Source: Endomychus coccineus
Taxonomy: Eukaryota; Arthropoda; Insecta; Coleoptera; Endomychidae
Assembly (NCBI GenBank): GCA_958510875.1
Contig: OY294067.1
Location: 151,850,962-151,914,961 of the forward strand
DNA: 64,000 nt
Direction of reading: 5' to 3'
The notes beneath the pieces were generated by a model, which was not told the origin of the DNA, searched no databases, and saw nothing but the letters and a program-made list of their open reading frames with translations. Numbering within the stretch: the stretch's first letter is position 1; the number at the start of each line of letters is the position of its first letter. Both the position numbers and the translations under genes were made by a program. Of the stretch, positions 59,801 to 60,179 are shown piece by piece.

Positions 59801-59914
59801 AATTTTGGCTTTTTTTGGTTTATATCCGCTACTTTTCCTCTTACAAAACGCCTTAAGTTTACTATATTTGGAGATATCTACATTACGGTGAATGGATAAA
59901 GTGGTACGCAACAT
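11730..59914 (-). CDS. FASTK-family mitochondrial RNA-binding protein (FAST domains plus RAP domain), 8 exons, 491 aa
   Basis: The coding sequence is join of 59735-59914, 58620-58853, 44758-45025, 44464-44591, 19250-19394, 16337-16582, 16214-16283 and 11730-11934 on the minus strand. All seven introns are GT-AG, all junction phases agree, and the total is 1476 nt. The first 30 residues ([10 protein letters not shown]...) are rich in R and K and lack acids apart from one D, as in a mitochondrial targeting peptide. Residues about 140-320 are leucine-rich helical repeats of the FAST_1 kind, about 320-420 FAST_2-like, and about 425-485 a RAP domain (ISIVALDY, then [16 protein letters not shown]). 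Family members act in mitochondrial mRNA processing and stability. The size suggests the FASTKD4/TBRG4 type, which I infer only. No missing exon is forced by phase, but human relatives are longer. Confidence 0.85.
11970..12964 (-). other. Intron 7 sequence with a decayed Penelope-type terminal repeat
   Basis: About 12240-12480 is a degenerate minus-strand copy of the repeat found at 12965-13260, 13260-13570 and 40010-40330 (shared CGCATTAATTCCAATCGAAAA-like and ACGTCGC blocks). Its hammerhead core is lost. The rest (12490-12960) shows nothing recognisable. Confidence 0.4.
12965..13570. repeat. Head-to-head pair of Penelope-like terminal repeats
   Basis: The minus-strand unit 12965-13260 and plus-strand unit about 13260-13570 are inverted copies: GTGTGAACT, the CCCGAGAAT block, CGTCTT and TGTCTAAAACGG recur in opposite orientation about a centre near 13268. 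The same unit follows a Penelope RT/GIY-YIG coding region at 40010-40330, which identifies it. The plus unit retains a full hammerhead core; the minus unit has lost part of it. Confidence 0.65.
13461..13504 (+). ncRNA. Hammerhead ribozyme, minimal stem III (Penelope terminal-repeat type)
   Basis: Stem I is CGTCTT (13461-13466) with AAGACG (13499-13504), 6 bp. The core CTGATGA is at 13467-13473. Stem II is GGT (475-477) with ACC (484-486), loop of six. The core GAAA is at 13487-13490. A tiny stem III ends in the ATA cleavage triplet at 13496-13498. All invariant core bases are present. The architecture matches hammerheads known in Penelope-like elements, which are thought to act best as dimers. 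Confidence 0.7.
13571..15099. other. Intron 7, no gene recognised
   Basis: AT-rich sequence with no coding signal on either strand. A 20-base stretch near 14747-14775 (ATACTGGGTCAAGAATCTTT) also occurs at 40307-40330, so a scrap of the Penelope-type terminal repeat may be here. A short inverted repeat around ATCACGGGTG occurs near 14980-15035. Confidence 0.4.
15100..15840 (+). pseudogene. Non-LTR retrotransposon, C-terminal end of ORF2
   Basis: Two overlapping frames (15232-15468 and 15269-15718) together give the C-terminal region after the RT domain: [15 protein letters not shown], then [47 protein letters not shown] and [18 protein letters not shown]. The final NSLP/FK block is degraded around 15710-15790. 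This is the usual tail of an insect LINE polyprotein. A second copy is at 21405-24235. The 5' part is absent, as expected for 5'-truncated LINE insertions. Clade not determined. Confidence 0.78.
15841..16213. other. Intron 7, nothing recognised
   Basis: AT-rich spacer between the LINE tail and exon 7, with no repeats or frames of note. Confidence 0.4.
16214..16283 (-). CDS. FASTK gene exon 7
   Basis: A 70-nt exon with acceptor TTTTTGTAG and donor GTAAGTGC. It adds [18 protein letters not shown], the acidic and cysteine linker between the FAST_2-like region and the RAP domain. It joins exon 6 across a 53-nt intron (16284-16336), making D from G plus AT, and exon 8 making K from AA plus A. Confidence 0.85.
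16337..16582 (-). CDS. FASTK gene exon 6: FAST_2-like region
   Basis: A 246-nt exon with acceptor TTCTGTTGTAG and donor GTATGTTA. It encodes residues about 319-401: [29 protein letters not shown], then [13 protein letters not shown] and NTGFGFSVD. The P-L-L-P plus TGFGFSVD pattern is typical of the segment before the RAP domain in FASTK proteins. Confidence 0.87.
16583..17039. other. Intron 5, nothing recognised
   Basis: AT-rich, no coding signal, no clear repeat. Confidence 0.4.
17040..18290 (+). pseudogene. BEL/Pao retrotransposon fragment (RT, integrase zinc domain, C-terminal domain)
   Basis: The plus strand carries [16 protein letters not shown] near 17075-17130, a decayed form of the Y-x-D-D region. 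It is followed by an RT thumb-like [11 protein letters not shown] at about 17409. Positions 17658-17890 give the H2C2 domain ([44 protein letters not shown]). Positions 18039-18270 give the DUF5641-like end ([19 protein letters not shown]). The catalytic integrase core between 17990 and 18040 is deleted. Many stops and shifts; this is a second BEL/Pao lineage, in opposite orientation to the one at 1-5455. Confidence 0.78.
18291..18556. other. Intron 5 spacer, nothing recognised
   Basis: A short unique-looking segment between the BEL/Pao fragment and the MITE; no supported feature. Confidence 0.35.
18557..18725. mobile_element. Palindromic MITE with CCACAAGTG / CCACTCGTG ends
   Basis: The outer arms CCACAAGTGATTGAATTT (from 18557) and AAATTCAATCACGAGTGG (to 18725) are inverted. 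The next block AAGTCTGTC mirrors GACAGACTT. A near-perfect central hairpin covers 18614-18670, with a GTCC-GCA-GGAC tip flanked by GA on both sides. No coding capacity. The family also occurs at 53878-54015, where the ends are the same but the core differs. Confidence 0.75.
18726..19249. other. Intron 5, nothing recognised
   Basis: No gene. Around 19005-19085 a short inverted or repeated AAGTTTGG / CGAACTTGA pattern is visible, too short to classify. Confidence 0.35.
19250..19394 (-). CDS. FASTK gene exon 5
   Basis: A 145-nt exon with acceptor ATAATTTCAG and donor GTATGTGT. It encodes [37 protein letters not shown] and [11 protein letters not shown]. The W-L-D-I-V-W-S-L helix and the NADFITNL end fit the FAST_1 helical region. 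It joins exon 4 in phase 0 and exon 6 with one base left over (G plus AA gives E). Confidence 0.87.
19395..21404. other. Intron 4, no gene recognised
   Basis: Two kilobases of AT-rich sequence. Short plus-strand frames at 19934-20141 and 20778-20990 lack any familiar motif. No LTR, inverted-repeat or tandem structure that I can support. Confidence 0.4.
21405..21837 (+). pseudogene. LINE ORF2 C-terminal copy, part 1 (before the insertion)
   Basis: Homologous to 15120-15550: [17 protein letters not shown] corresponds to the WDDHL segment and is followed by [13 protein letters not shown]. The text runs to ...TTTTCATTGTAG, where the uninterrupted copy at 15555 continues GTGTTCATCAG. The continuation is found at 23926, so about 2.1 kb was inserted here. 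Confidence 0.75.
22690..22915. repeat. Three copies of a CTTATACTTCCGGTACAGGCACAGCG motif in the LTR-like insert
   Basis: Copies begin near 22697, 22829 and 22888, each about 30 bp and each with CTTATACTTCC followed by GGCACAGCG. Spacing is unequal (about 132 and 59 bp), unlike a simple tandem array, which suggests repeated binding sites. Between them AGGGGTTATTACG and an inverted ACCCCTA-type block occur. Confidence 0.6.
23285..23398. repeat. Short tandem repeat with AAAATCAAAATCA... units
   Basis: About 2.3 copies of a roughly 48-bp unit containing GAGCAACTGTA and AAATCACCAAAGAG, within the LTR-like insert. Confidence 0.6.
23926..24235 (+). pseudogene. LINE ORF2 C-terminal copy, part 2 (after the insertion)
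   Basis: Continues the 15565-15840 homology: TAGGTGTTCATCAGAAATC, then reading RRAQTSHT and, in another frame, the NSLPSE / YNLQTSK-like end of LINE polyproteins around 24070-24135. Ends with a run resembling the 3' UTR after 15800. Confidence 0.75.
24236..24550. other. Intron 4 spacer, nothing recognised
   Basis: No gene or repeat that I can support. Confidence 0.35.
24551..25420 (+). pseudogene. pogo/psq-type transposase fragment
   Basis: From ATG at 24550-24552 the frame reads a psq-type helix-turn-helix: [16 protein letters not shown], then [20 protein letters not shown] and LTKEKEQL with an in-frame stop, followed by a CENP-B-like second helix. The DDE core is absent. Positions 25080-25330 carry an acidic stretch and [21 protein letters not shown] know this from chromo/Tudor-like ends of transposon-derived insect proteins. 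It is probably a deletion derivative of one element; the join is inferred from orientation only. Confidence 0.55.
25421..27011. other. Intron 4, no gene recognised
   Basis: AT-rich sequence without coding signal. A small hairpin (GGTAATGT/ACATTACC) lies near 26118-26143. Plus-strand frame 25485-25682 has no recognisable motif. Confidence 0.4.
27012..27160. mobile_element. Palindromic MITE
   Basis: The arms ATCTATTGTACTTTT (27012) and AAAAGTACAATAGAT (to 27160) are inverted, and the complementarity continues nearly to the centre at 27086 (ACATAACTTTTTTA against AAAAAAGTTATGT). Total 149 bp, non-coding. Confidence 0.7.
27414..28304 (+). mobile_element. P-like DNA transposon, non-autonomous, with THAP coding sequence
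   Basis: Inverted ends of about 29 bp, CACGGTCGTACATACAGGTC at 27414 and its complement to 28304, are flanked by a perfect 8-bp duplication ATAATATC (27406-27413 and 28305-28312). The 8-bp duplication together with the internal THAP zinc finger points to the P-element superfamily; hAT is the alternative on duplication length alone. The element is 891 bp, far too short for a full transposase. Internally, a segment at about 27712-27790 is repeated at 28082-28165. Confidence 0.75.
27593..27727 (+). pseudogene. THAP zinc-finger exon of the P-like element
   Basis: The frame reads [20 protein letters not shown], then [17 protein letters not shown], the start of a C2CH THAP DNA-binding domain (C-x4-C, then F-x-x-P and W). 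It ends at a good donor, TTTTTAAG|GTGAGT. The initiator ATG is not in this frame. The second half of the finger is lost apart from a fragment before 28096, which has the same donor. Confidence 0.65.
28313..28984. other. Intron 4, nothing recognised
   Basis: No coding signal, no clear repeat. Confidence 0.4.
28985..29075 (-). mobile_element. Scrap of a mariner-like 3' end
   Basis: GTTCGGAAGTT, then ACAATTTGTCAGCATTTTTA and TTTGTGTAAAATTTGAGTTT, match the reverse complement of 56650-56735, which follows a mariner-like coding piece. Here the block is flanked by inverted TTCGGAAGTT / AACTTCCGAA, like a tiny internal-deletion derivative. Confidence 0.55.
29076..29711. other. Intron 4, nothing recognised
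   Basis: No supported feature up to the TA that flanks the mariner-like element. Confidence 0.4.
29712..30143. repeat. Left terminal inverted repeat of the mariner-like element
   Basis: Pairs with 31535-31843 reversed. Mismatches are few, for example GTGGTGATT against GAGGTGATT. The inner end is the GTTCGCAGCAAAAAATTATT block. It contains an extra segment of about 120 bp near 29908-30035. Confidence 0.85.
30274..31347 (-). CDS. mariner/Tc1-family transposase, full length, 357 aa
   Basis: Cut-and-paste DDD transposase. The N-terminal 50 residues ([20 protein letters not shown], then [19 protein letters not shown]) match the DUF4817-type helix-turn-helix. A second helix-turn-helix covers about residues 70-110 ([20 protein letters not shown]). 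The catalytic acids are in [17 protein letters not shown] and [10 protein letters not shown], with 36 residues between the second and third by my count. The start ATG at 31345-31347 is followed by MAYTNEQ, and no stop or shift interrupts the frame. Related fragments sit at 55737-56740 and 62290-62980. Its intactness and the matching terminal repeats make it a candidate active copy. Confidence 0.93.
   Translation of the reverse strand: MAYTNEQMADMHYVYGLSQGNGLAAARRYAEMYPQRQHPSHRIFSRLHQRLREYGSFDKRTQDCGRHREVRTPQLEEAVLNLIDEQPTTSTRKIAVQLNVDHMTVFRILKEQLLYPYHLQRVQGLLPRDFPNRLEFCNWMLAMIRRNRDFLKTIEFTDECSFSRDKIINFHNYHIWAEENPHAIVETNHQEQFSLNVWVGVIGDYLIGPHVLPPRLNGAAYVQFLREVHPVLLEEVPLGVRRDMFFMHDGAPAHYSHVVRQHLTERYANQWIGRGGPHKWPARTPDLNSLDFSTWGHLQHLVYRTPVRDVEDLRHRIIDPCRVVRKTPGIFERIRGSMRRRLDACVMSEGRHFEHLL
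31535..31843. repeat. Right terminal inverted repeat of the mariner-like element
   Basis: Reverse complement of the left repeat, minus the 120-bp internal segment. The outer end is ...CACTTATTTAGTTACACCCTGTA. Confidence 0.85.
31846..32524. other. Intron 4, mostly unrecognised, with a possible Penelope scrap
   Basis: The plus strand near 32290-32352 reads [18 protein letters not shown], which resembles the ALxxH...GH segment of Penelope GIY-YIG domains. No other feature. Confidence 0.35.
32525..33905 (-). pseudogene. R4/Dong-like LINE fragment
   Basis: Positions 33656-33901 encode the RT N-terminus: [36 protein letters not shown] and the [12 protein letters not shown] block. About 33450-33655 continues with a broken KAFD palm. 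Positions 33186-33452 carry the thumb side, [17 protein letters not shown]. Positions 32525-33067 give the region after the RT, with [16 protein letters not shown] [13 protein letters not shown]. The [15 protein letters not shown] and GLDKCAV motifs are those I associate with R4/Dong-type elements. Several frameshifts; the 5' end is lacking. The clade is inferred. Confidence 0.75.
33906..34462. other. Intron 4 spacer, nothing recognised
   Basis: Runs of A or T and AAAATTT-type sequence; no feature. Confidence 0.35.
34463..34500. repeat. TA microsatellite
   Basis: A (TA)n run of about 38 bp with one interruption, directly beside a Penelope terminal repeat. Confidence 0.9.
34539..34853 (+). 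pseudogene. Penelope GIY-YIG endonuclease C-terminal fragment
   Basis: Residues from about 31 onward match the end of the Penelope endonuclease: [20 protein letters not shown] (the H...H pair), [19 protein letters not shown] (conserved R and catalytic E) and [16 protein letters not shown]. The first 30 codons overlap the terminal repeat and are not part of the original protein. Similar pieces are at 39500-39780, 56800-57050 and 57330-57460. Confidence 0.7.
34563..34604 (-). ncRNA. Hammerhead ribozyme (left Penelope terminal repeat)
   Basis: On the minus strand: stem I ATCTT / AAGAT, core CTGATGA (34599-34593), stem II GGGAT / ATCCC with a CTGA loop, core GAAA, minimal stem III C-TA-G and cleavage triplet GTA. 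All invariant bases are present. Exact mirror image of the motif at 35192-35233. Confidence 0.8.
35192..35233 (+). ncRNA. Hammerhead ribozyme (right Penelope terminal repeat)
   Basis: Stem I ATCTT (35192-35196) with AAGAT (35229-35233), CTGATGA at 35197-35203, stem II GGGAT/ATCCC (35205-35218), GAAA at 35219-35222, stem III C-TA-G, and GTA cleavage triplet at 35226-35228. Predicted cut between 35228 and 35229. Matches the minimal hammerheads known from Penelope-like elements. Confidence 0.82.
35331..35372. repeat. TA microsatellite
   Basis: A (TA)n run of about 42 bp between the two Penelope palindromes. Confidence 0.9.
35468..35509 (-). ncRNA. Hammerhead-like motif (left arm of palindrome)
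   Basis: Mirror image of 35575-35616 with the same core: CTGAAGA, GGCAAA/TTTGCC stem II, GAAA, GTC. Same caveat about stem III. Confidence 0.45.
35575..35616 (+). ncRNA. Hammerhead-like motif (right arm of palindrome)
   Basis: TCAC (35575-35578) can pair with GTGA (35613-35616) as stem I. CTGAAGA is at 35579-35585, strong stem II GGCAAA/TTTGCC, GAAA at 35605-35608, cleavage-like GTC at 35610-35612. Only one C separates GAAA from GTC, so stem III has no loop in a monomer; function would need a dimer. The mirror copy is on the minus strand at 35468-35509. Confidence 0.45.
35682..35820. repeat. Long TA microsatellite
   Basis: About 139 bp of (TA)n with a few GA or TT interruptions; the long IYIYIY frames across it are meaningless. 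Confidence 0.92.
35821..37732. other. Intron 4, no gene recognised
   Basis: A less AT-rich block at 35830-35960 might be residual coding but matches nothing I know. The remainder is AT-rich, with a small hairpin TGGGTCTACAGACCCCA near 36708-36725. Confidence 0.4.
37733..38565. mobile_element. Non-autonomous inverted-repeat DNA transposon, superfamily unknown
   Basis: GAAGTGAAAACTTCTTATGG... from 37733 recurs inverted to 38565 (right arm reads GAAGTGAAAACTTGAACTTATGG). Homology continues for about 70 bp through GCGCGTTGGGCACTTTT. Internally GCATGGGCATTCGTTCGTGC occurs twice and CTCGCGACAGA three times. Near 38255-38345 a short acidic reading frame ([16 protein letters not shown], then [10 protein letters not shown] and stop) looks like the C-terminal tail of a transposase. 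No target duplication was identified. Confidence 0.65.
38755..39780 (+). pseudogene. Penelope RT and GIY-YIG polyprotein, broken
   Basis: [20 protein letters not shown] leads in one frame into [20 protein letters not shown] in another (38851-39051), then [20 protein letters not shown]. The second catalytic D of YVDD is a C, so RT is inactive. Positions 39165-39632 read thumb and linker ([29 protein letters not shown]) and the start of the endonuclease, [19 protein letters not shown], corresponding to the GIY-YIG pair region. After a shift near 39612, [17 protein letters not shown] and [11 protein letters not shown] complete it. The neighbouring 3' repeat belongs to the same element. Confidence 0.85.
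40010..40330 (+). repeat. Penelope 3' terminal repeat
   Basis: Shares blocks with 13240-13570 and, reversed, with 12240-12480 and 12965-13260: GACGTGGGCATTTTTAATTG, CTTCTGATGATGGTC and CCCGAGAATTTT. Contains a hammerhead. Confidence 0.7.
40210..40251 (+). ncRNA. Hammerhead ribozyme (3' end of the Penelope copy)
   Basis: Stem I GTCTT (40210-40214) with AAGAC (40247-40251). CTGATGA is at 40215-40221. Stem II has GGTC/GAAC with one G-A mismatch, capped by a GTGA tetraloop. GAAA is at 40235-40238. Stem III CG-TA-CG has two pairs, and the cleavage triplet GTA is at 40244-40246. It lies directly downstream of RT/GIY-YIG coding sequence, the location known for Penelope hammerheads. Confidence 0.78.
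40480..41050 (-). pseudogene. Gypsy RNase H with a local tandem duplication
   Basis: Reading frames give [20 protein letters not shown] (RNase H start, catalytic D), a broken [11 protein letters not shown] (catalytic E region) and TDHIALTS (third acid). About 145 bp covering the RT-RNase H junction is tandemly duplicated (40690-40835 and 40840-40975, each reading EFAQ-LKVY-PNY then KTDASKQRF). Confidence 0.72.
41500..43260 (-). pseudogene. Gypsy Gag and protease region
   Basis: Gag: a charged coiled-coil ([20 protein letters not shown], 42561-42764) followed by the [16 protein letters not shown] start of the retrotransposon Gag domain, then an extreme asparagine/arginine-rich tail at 42200-41900 ([11 protein letters not shown]). 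Protease: [19 protein letters not shown] then TGSEISIM near 41600-41650. The active-site D of D-T/S-G is replaced by C. Confidence 0.65.
44226..44463 (-). other. Probable 5' LTR remnant of the Gypsy element and intron 4 start
   Basis: If 44211-44220 is the primer-binding site, the LTR should begin at about 44222 and run toward exon 4. The opposite LTR is not in view, so its boundary is unsupported. Confidence 0.3.
44464..44591 (-). CDS. FASTK gene exon 4
   Basis: A 128-nt exon with acceptor TTTTATTCCAG and donor GTAAGTAC. It encodes [20 protein letters not shown], then [22 protein letters not shown], a pair of helices typical of the FASTK repeat region. Joins exon 3 across a 166-nt intron (G plus TT gives V). 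Confidence 0.88.
44758..45025 (-). CDS. FASTK gene exon 3
   Basis: A 268-nt exon with acceptor AAAAATTGCAG and donor GTGAGTCA. It encodes [16 protein letters not shown], the [20 protein letters not shown] block, [16 protein letters not shown] and [19 protein letters not shown]. The [13 protein letters not shown] and [10 protein letters not shown] pattern is the best-conserved part of FASTK helical repeats. Confidence 0.9.
45026..45344. other. Intron 2, nothing recognised
   Basis: AT-rich; no feature before the large foldback. Confidence 0.4.
45345..47753. repeat. Foldback element: 2.4 kb inverted repeat
   Basis: Left arm blocks recur inverted in the right arm across the whole length: GTCCAAGCA (45352) against TGCTTGGAC (47738), CCATGGCAAGCTTAAA-type (45650) against its complement (47365), and the GC-richer CGCTCTGGCAGCC block (46150-46210 against 46795-46850). 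The centre is about 46550, with one insertion of about 175 bp (46262-46435) in the left arm. No coding capacity. Arms differ by many substitutions, so it is old. Confidence 0.8.
47754..48256. other. Intron 2, nothing recognised
   Basis: No coding or repeat feature up to the tandem duplication. Confidence 0.4.
48285..48520 (+). repeat. 45-bp minisatellite, copy 1
   Basis: About five units of CTTCTTCGGAACGGC...CTTGAAATGAAAA type, each 42-45 bp. Both strands stay open, giving repetitive peptides; this is not a gene. Confidence 0.85.
48540..49350 (-). pseudogene. Gypsy integrase and RT remnant, copy 1
   Basis: On the minus strand, about 49330-49165 reads RT thumb: [28 protein letters not shown]. 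After a deletion, about 49075-48880 reads an integrase core piece: [25 protein letters not shown], then a broken KHRL-TTYTP-CN block. Frameshifts are frequent. Together with 54170-55520 it forms one Gypsy element split by the recombinase insertion. Confidence 0.72.
49351..50260 (+). other. Upstream region of the recombinase gene, copy 1
   Basis: AT-rich presumed promoter/leader. It contains a short frame from ATG 49418 ([20 protein letters not shown], then [12 protein letters not shown]) that looks like a helix-turn-helix. Two direct repeats TTTTCGATTTTGTAGTTCG occur near 49770 and 49824. Confidence 0.35.
50261..50668 (+). pseudogene. Truncated Crypton-like tyrosine recombinase N-terminus, copy 1
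   Basis: Residues 1-124 are identical to the N-terminal domain of the gene starting at 52637. The last 11 codons ([11 protein letters not shown]) are read from the start of duplication unit 2. All catalytic residues are lacking. A product of the tandem duplication, not of transposition. Confidence 0.88.
50916..51726 (-). pseudogene. Gypsy integrase and RT remnant, copy 2
   Basis: Same content as 48540-49350. RT thumb motif [16 protein letters not shown] at about 51626-51560, integrase block [15 protein letters not shown] at about 51450. Confidence 0.72.
51727..52636 (+). other. Upstream region of the recombinase gene, copy 2
   Basis: Copy of 49351-50260. The insertion boundary between Gypsy RT and the recombinase element probably falls within 51700-51790. 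The small helix-turn-helix-like frame starts at ATG 51794. Confidence 0.35.
52637..53835 (+). pseudogene. Crypton-like tyrosine recombinase, near-complete but interrupted
   Basis: DUF3504-like tyrosine recombinase. Positions 52637-53287 encode a core-binding N-terminal domain ([20 protein letters not shown]) and the first catalytic arginine in [12 protein letters not shown]. Positions 53338-53835 encode the rest: [13 protein letters not shown] (the H-x-x-R box), VTGHSSS (second H) and IKPYLQLN (nucleophile Y). So all catalytic residues R, H-x-x-R, H and Y survive. Between the pieces are two TGA stops, at 53285 and near 53347, where W would fit the context, and a frameshift before MNIKTDRLF. 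Such proteins insert circular elements by site-specific recombination. Confidence 0.82.
53878..54015. mobile_element. Palindromic MITE beside the recombinase gene
   Basis: CTCGTGTTATCGGCGATTAT (53885) faces ATAATCACCGATACACTTG (to 54010), with the inner AATCAAATTATGTTG / CAACATAATTTGATT about the centre 53948. Its outer end, TAATACCACAAGTG on the minus strand, equals the end of the MITE at 18557. It lies about 45 bp after the recombinase stop, so it may be an independent insertion or the element's own terminus. Confidence 0.72.
54016..54169. other. Junction between recombinase element and Gypsy
   Basis: Contains repeated CCGTGA / TCACGG words (GCCGTGACTAAAAAGTAGCA, GCCGTGATTG); the boundary of the insertion is not visible. 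Confidence 0.3.
54170..55520 (-). pseudogene. Gypsy Gag and protease, upstream half of the split element
   Basis: Minus-strand frames: about 55518-55282 ([20 protein letters not shown]), 55278-55048 ([20 protein letters not shown]) and 54937-54419 (172 codons, [17 protein letters not shown] near its end). Then near 54325-54250 the retropepsin motif [13 protein letters not shown] follows, with the catalytic D kept. The downstream RT and integrase are at 51726-50916, in the same orientation, beyond the recombinase insertion. Confidence 0.72.
55521..55736. other. Spacer between Gypsy and mariner remnants
   Basis: AT-rich 3' sequence of the mariner piece; nothing else visible. Confidence 0.35.
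55737..56300 (-). pseudogene. mariner-like transposase fragment, minus arm
   Basis: Positions 55737-56048 encode the C-terminal third: [51 protein letters not shown]. The second catalytic D (MDGCPAHF) and third D ([10 protein letters not shown]) are intact. Upstream to 56300 the frame is broken but shows [16 protein letters not shown] and the NFQEKF-type region. Same family as 30274-31347. Confidence 0.78.
56301..56740 (+). pseudogene. mariner-like transposase fragment, plus arm
   Basis: Inverted second copy meeting the first near 56300: [20 protein letters not shown] (56370-56440), then a gap and [16 protein letters not shown] and ACGEINNKT near 56630. Followed by the 3' UTR block also seen at 28985-29075. 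The two arms can fold on each other. Confidence 0.72.
56795..57055 (-). pseudogene. Penelope GIY-YIG C-terminal fragment
   Basis: Minus-strand reading: [20 protein letters not shown], then [20 protein letters not shown] and a proline-rich tail to about 56800. The H...H and L-x-x-L-E-x-I-E pattern is that of the Penelope endonuclease end. Confidence 0.65.
57056..57329. other. Intron 2 spacer, nothing recognised
   Basis: No feature. Confidence 0.35.
57330..57770 (+). pseudogene. Penelope GIY-YIG scrap and degenerate terminal repeat
   Basis: Positions 57337-57455 read [35 protein letters not shown]. About 250 bp downstream (57710-57755) GAGGATGAC, TTATTGAAACACG and GTATTTCGAA resemble a Penelope tail with a decayed hammerhead. 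Confidence 0.6.
57771..58619. other. Intron 2, nothing recognised
   Basis: AT-rich, no coding signal. Confidence 0.4.
58620..58853 (-). CDS. FASTK gene exon 2
   Basis: A 234-nt exon, phase 0 at both ends, acceptor TTCTGTTTCAG and donor GTAAGTAC. It encodes [38 protein letters not shown], a serine/aspartate stretch and [19 protein letters not shown]. Helical repeat region that begins the FAST fold. Confidence 0.88.
58854..59734. other. Intron 1, no element recognised
   Basis: 881 bp between exons 1 and 2. A slightly GC-richer block near 59200-59240 is unassigned. Confidence 0.5.
59735..59914 (-). CDS. FASTK gene exon 1: start codon and putative mitochondrial targeting peptide
   Basis: A 60-codon exon from ATG 59914-59912, donor [31 protein letters not shown] is basic and amphipathic, as in a presequence. 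It is followed by [17 protein letters not shown] and [20 protein letters not shown]. The ATG is the first in this frame and no acceptor is obvious upstream, but a further 5' non-coding exon cannot be excluded. Confidence 0.75.
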
Positions 59915-60000
59915 AGAATATTGAGTTCAAAATGTTGAGTATTGGATTCTATTGGAAAGTTCACCCATATACGCAAGCAAAACAACAGGGGAATTCGTAC

Positions 60001-60092
60001 CTTCTTTTGGACTTTTCATGCAGTAATTTCAATGATGTTAATTTTGCAGCCTCTTTAATTTTAGGATCATCACTGTCAATCTCTATATCCAT
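60001..60092 (-). pseudogene. Exon-like fragment of a recombinase-type N-terminus
   Basis: From ATG 60092 the frame reads MDIEIDSDDPKIKEAAKL, TSLKLLHEKSKRR, then RYEF before a stop. A donor-like AGAAG|GTACG lies at the 60001 edge. The EAAK...LLxEKSKxRYE pattern resembles the start of insect tyrosine-recombinase-derived proteins, as I recall them. It lies about 90 bp upstream of the FASTK start, in the same orientation. It could be transposon debris or part of another transcript. Confidence 0.3.
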
Positions 60093-60179
60093 GTTTTATG
60101 TCATTTTAGATACTATTTTTAATGTTTTTTATATAATAAGAAGTGTAGCAATTCGAAATGTTCACCATGATTAGGCCCT

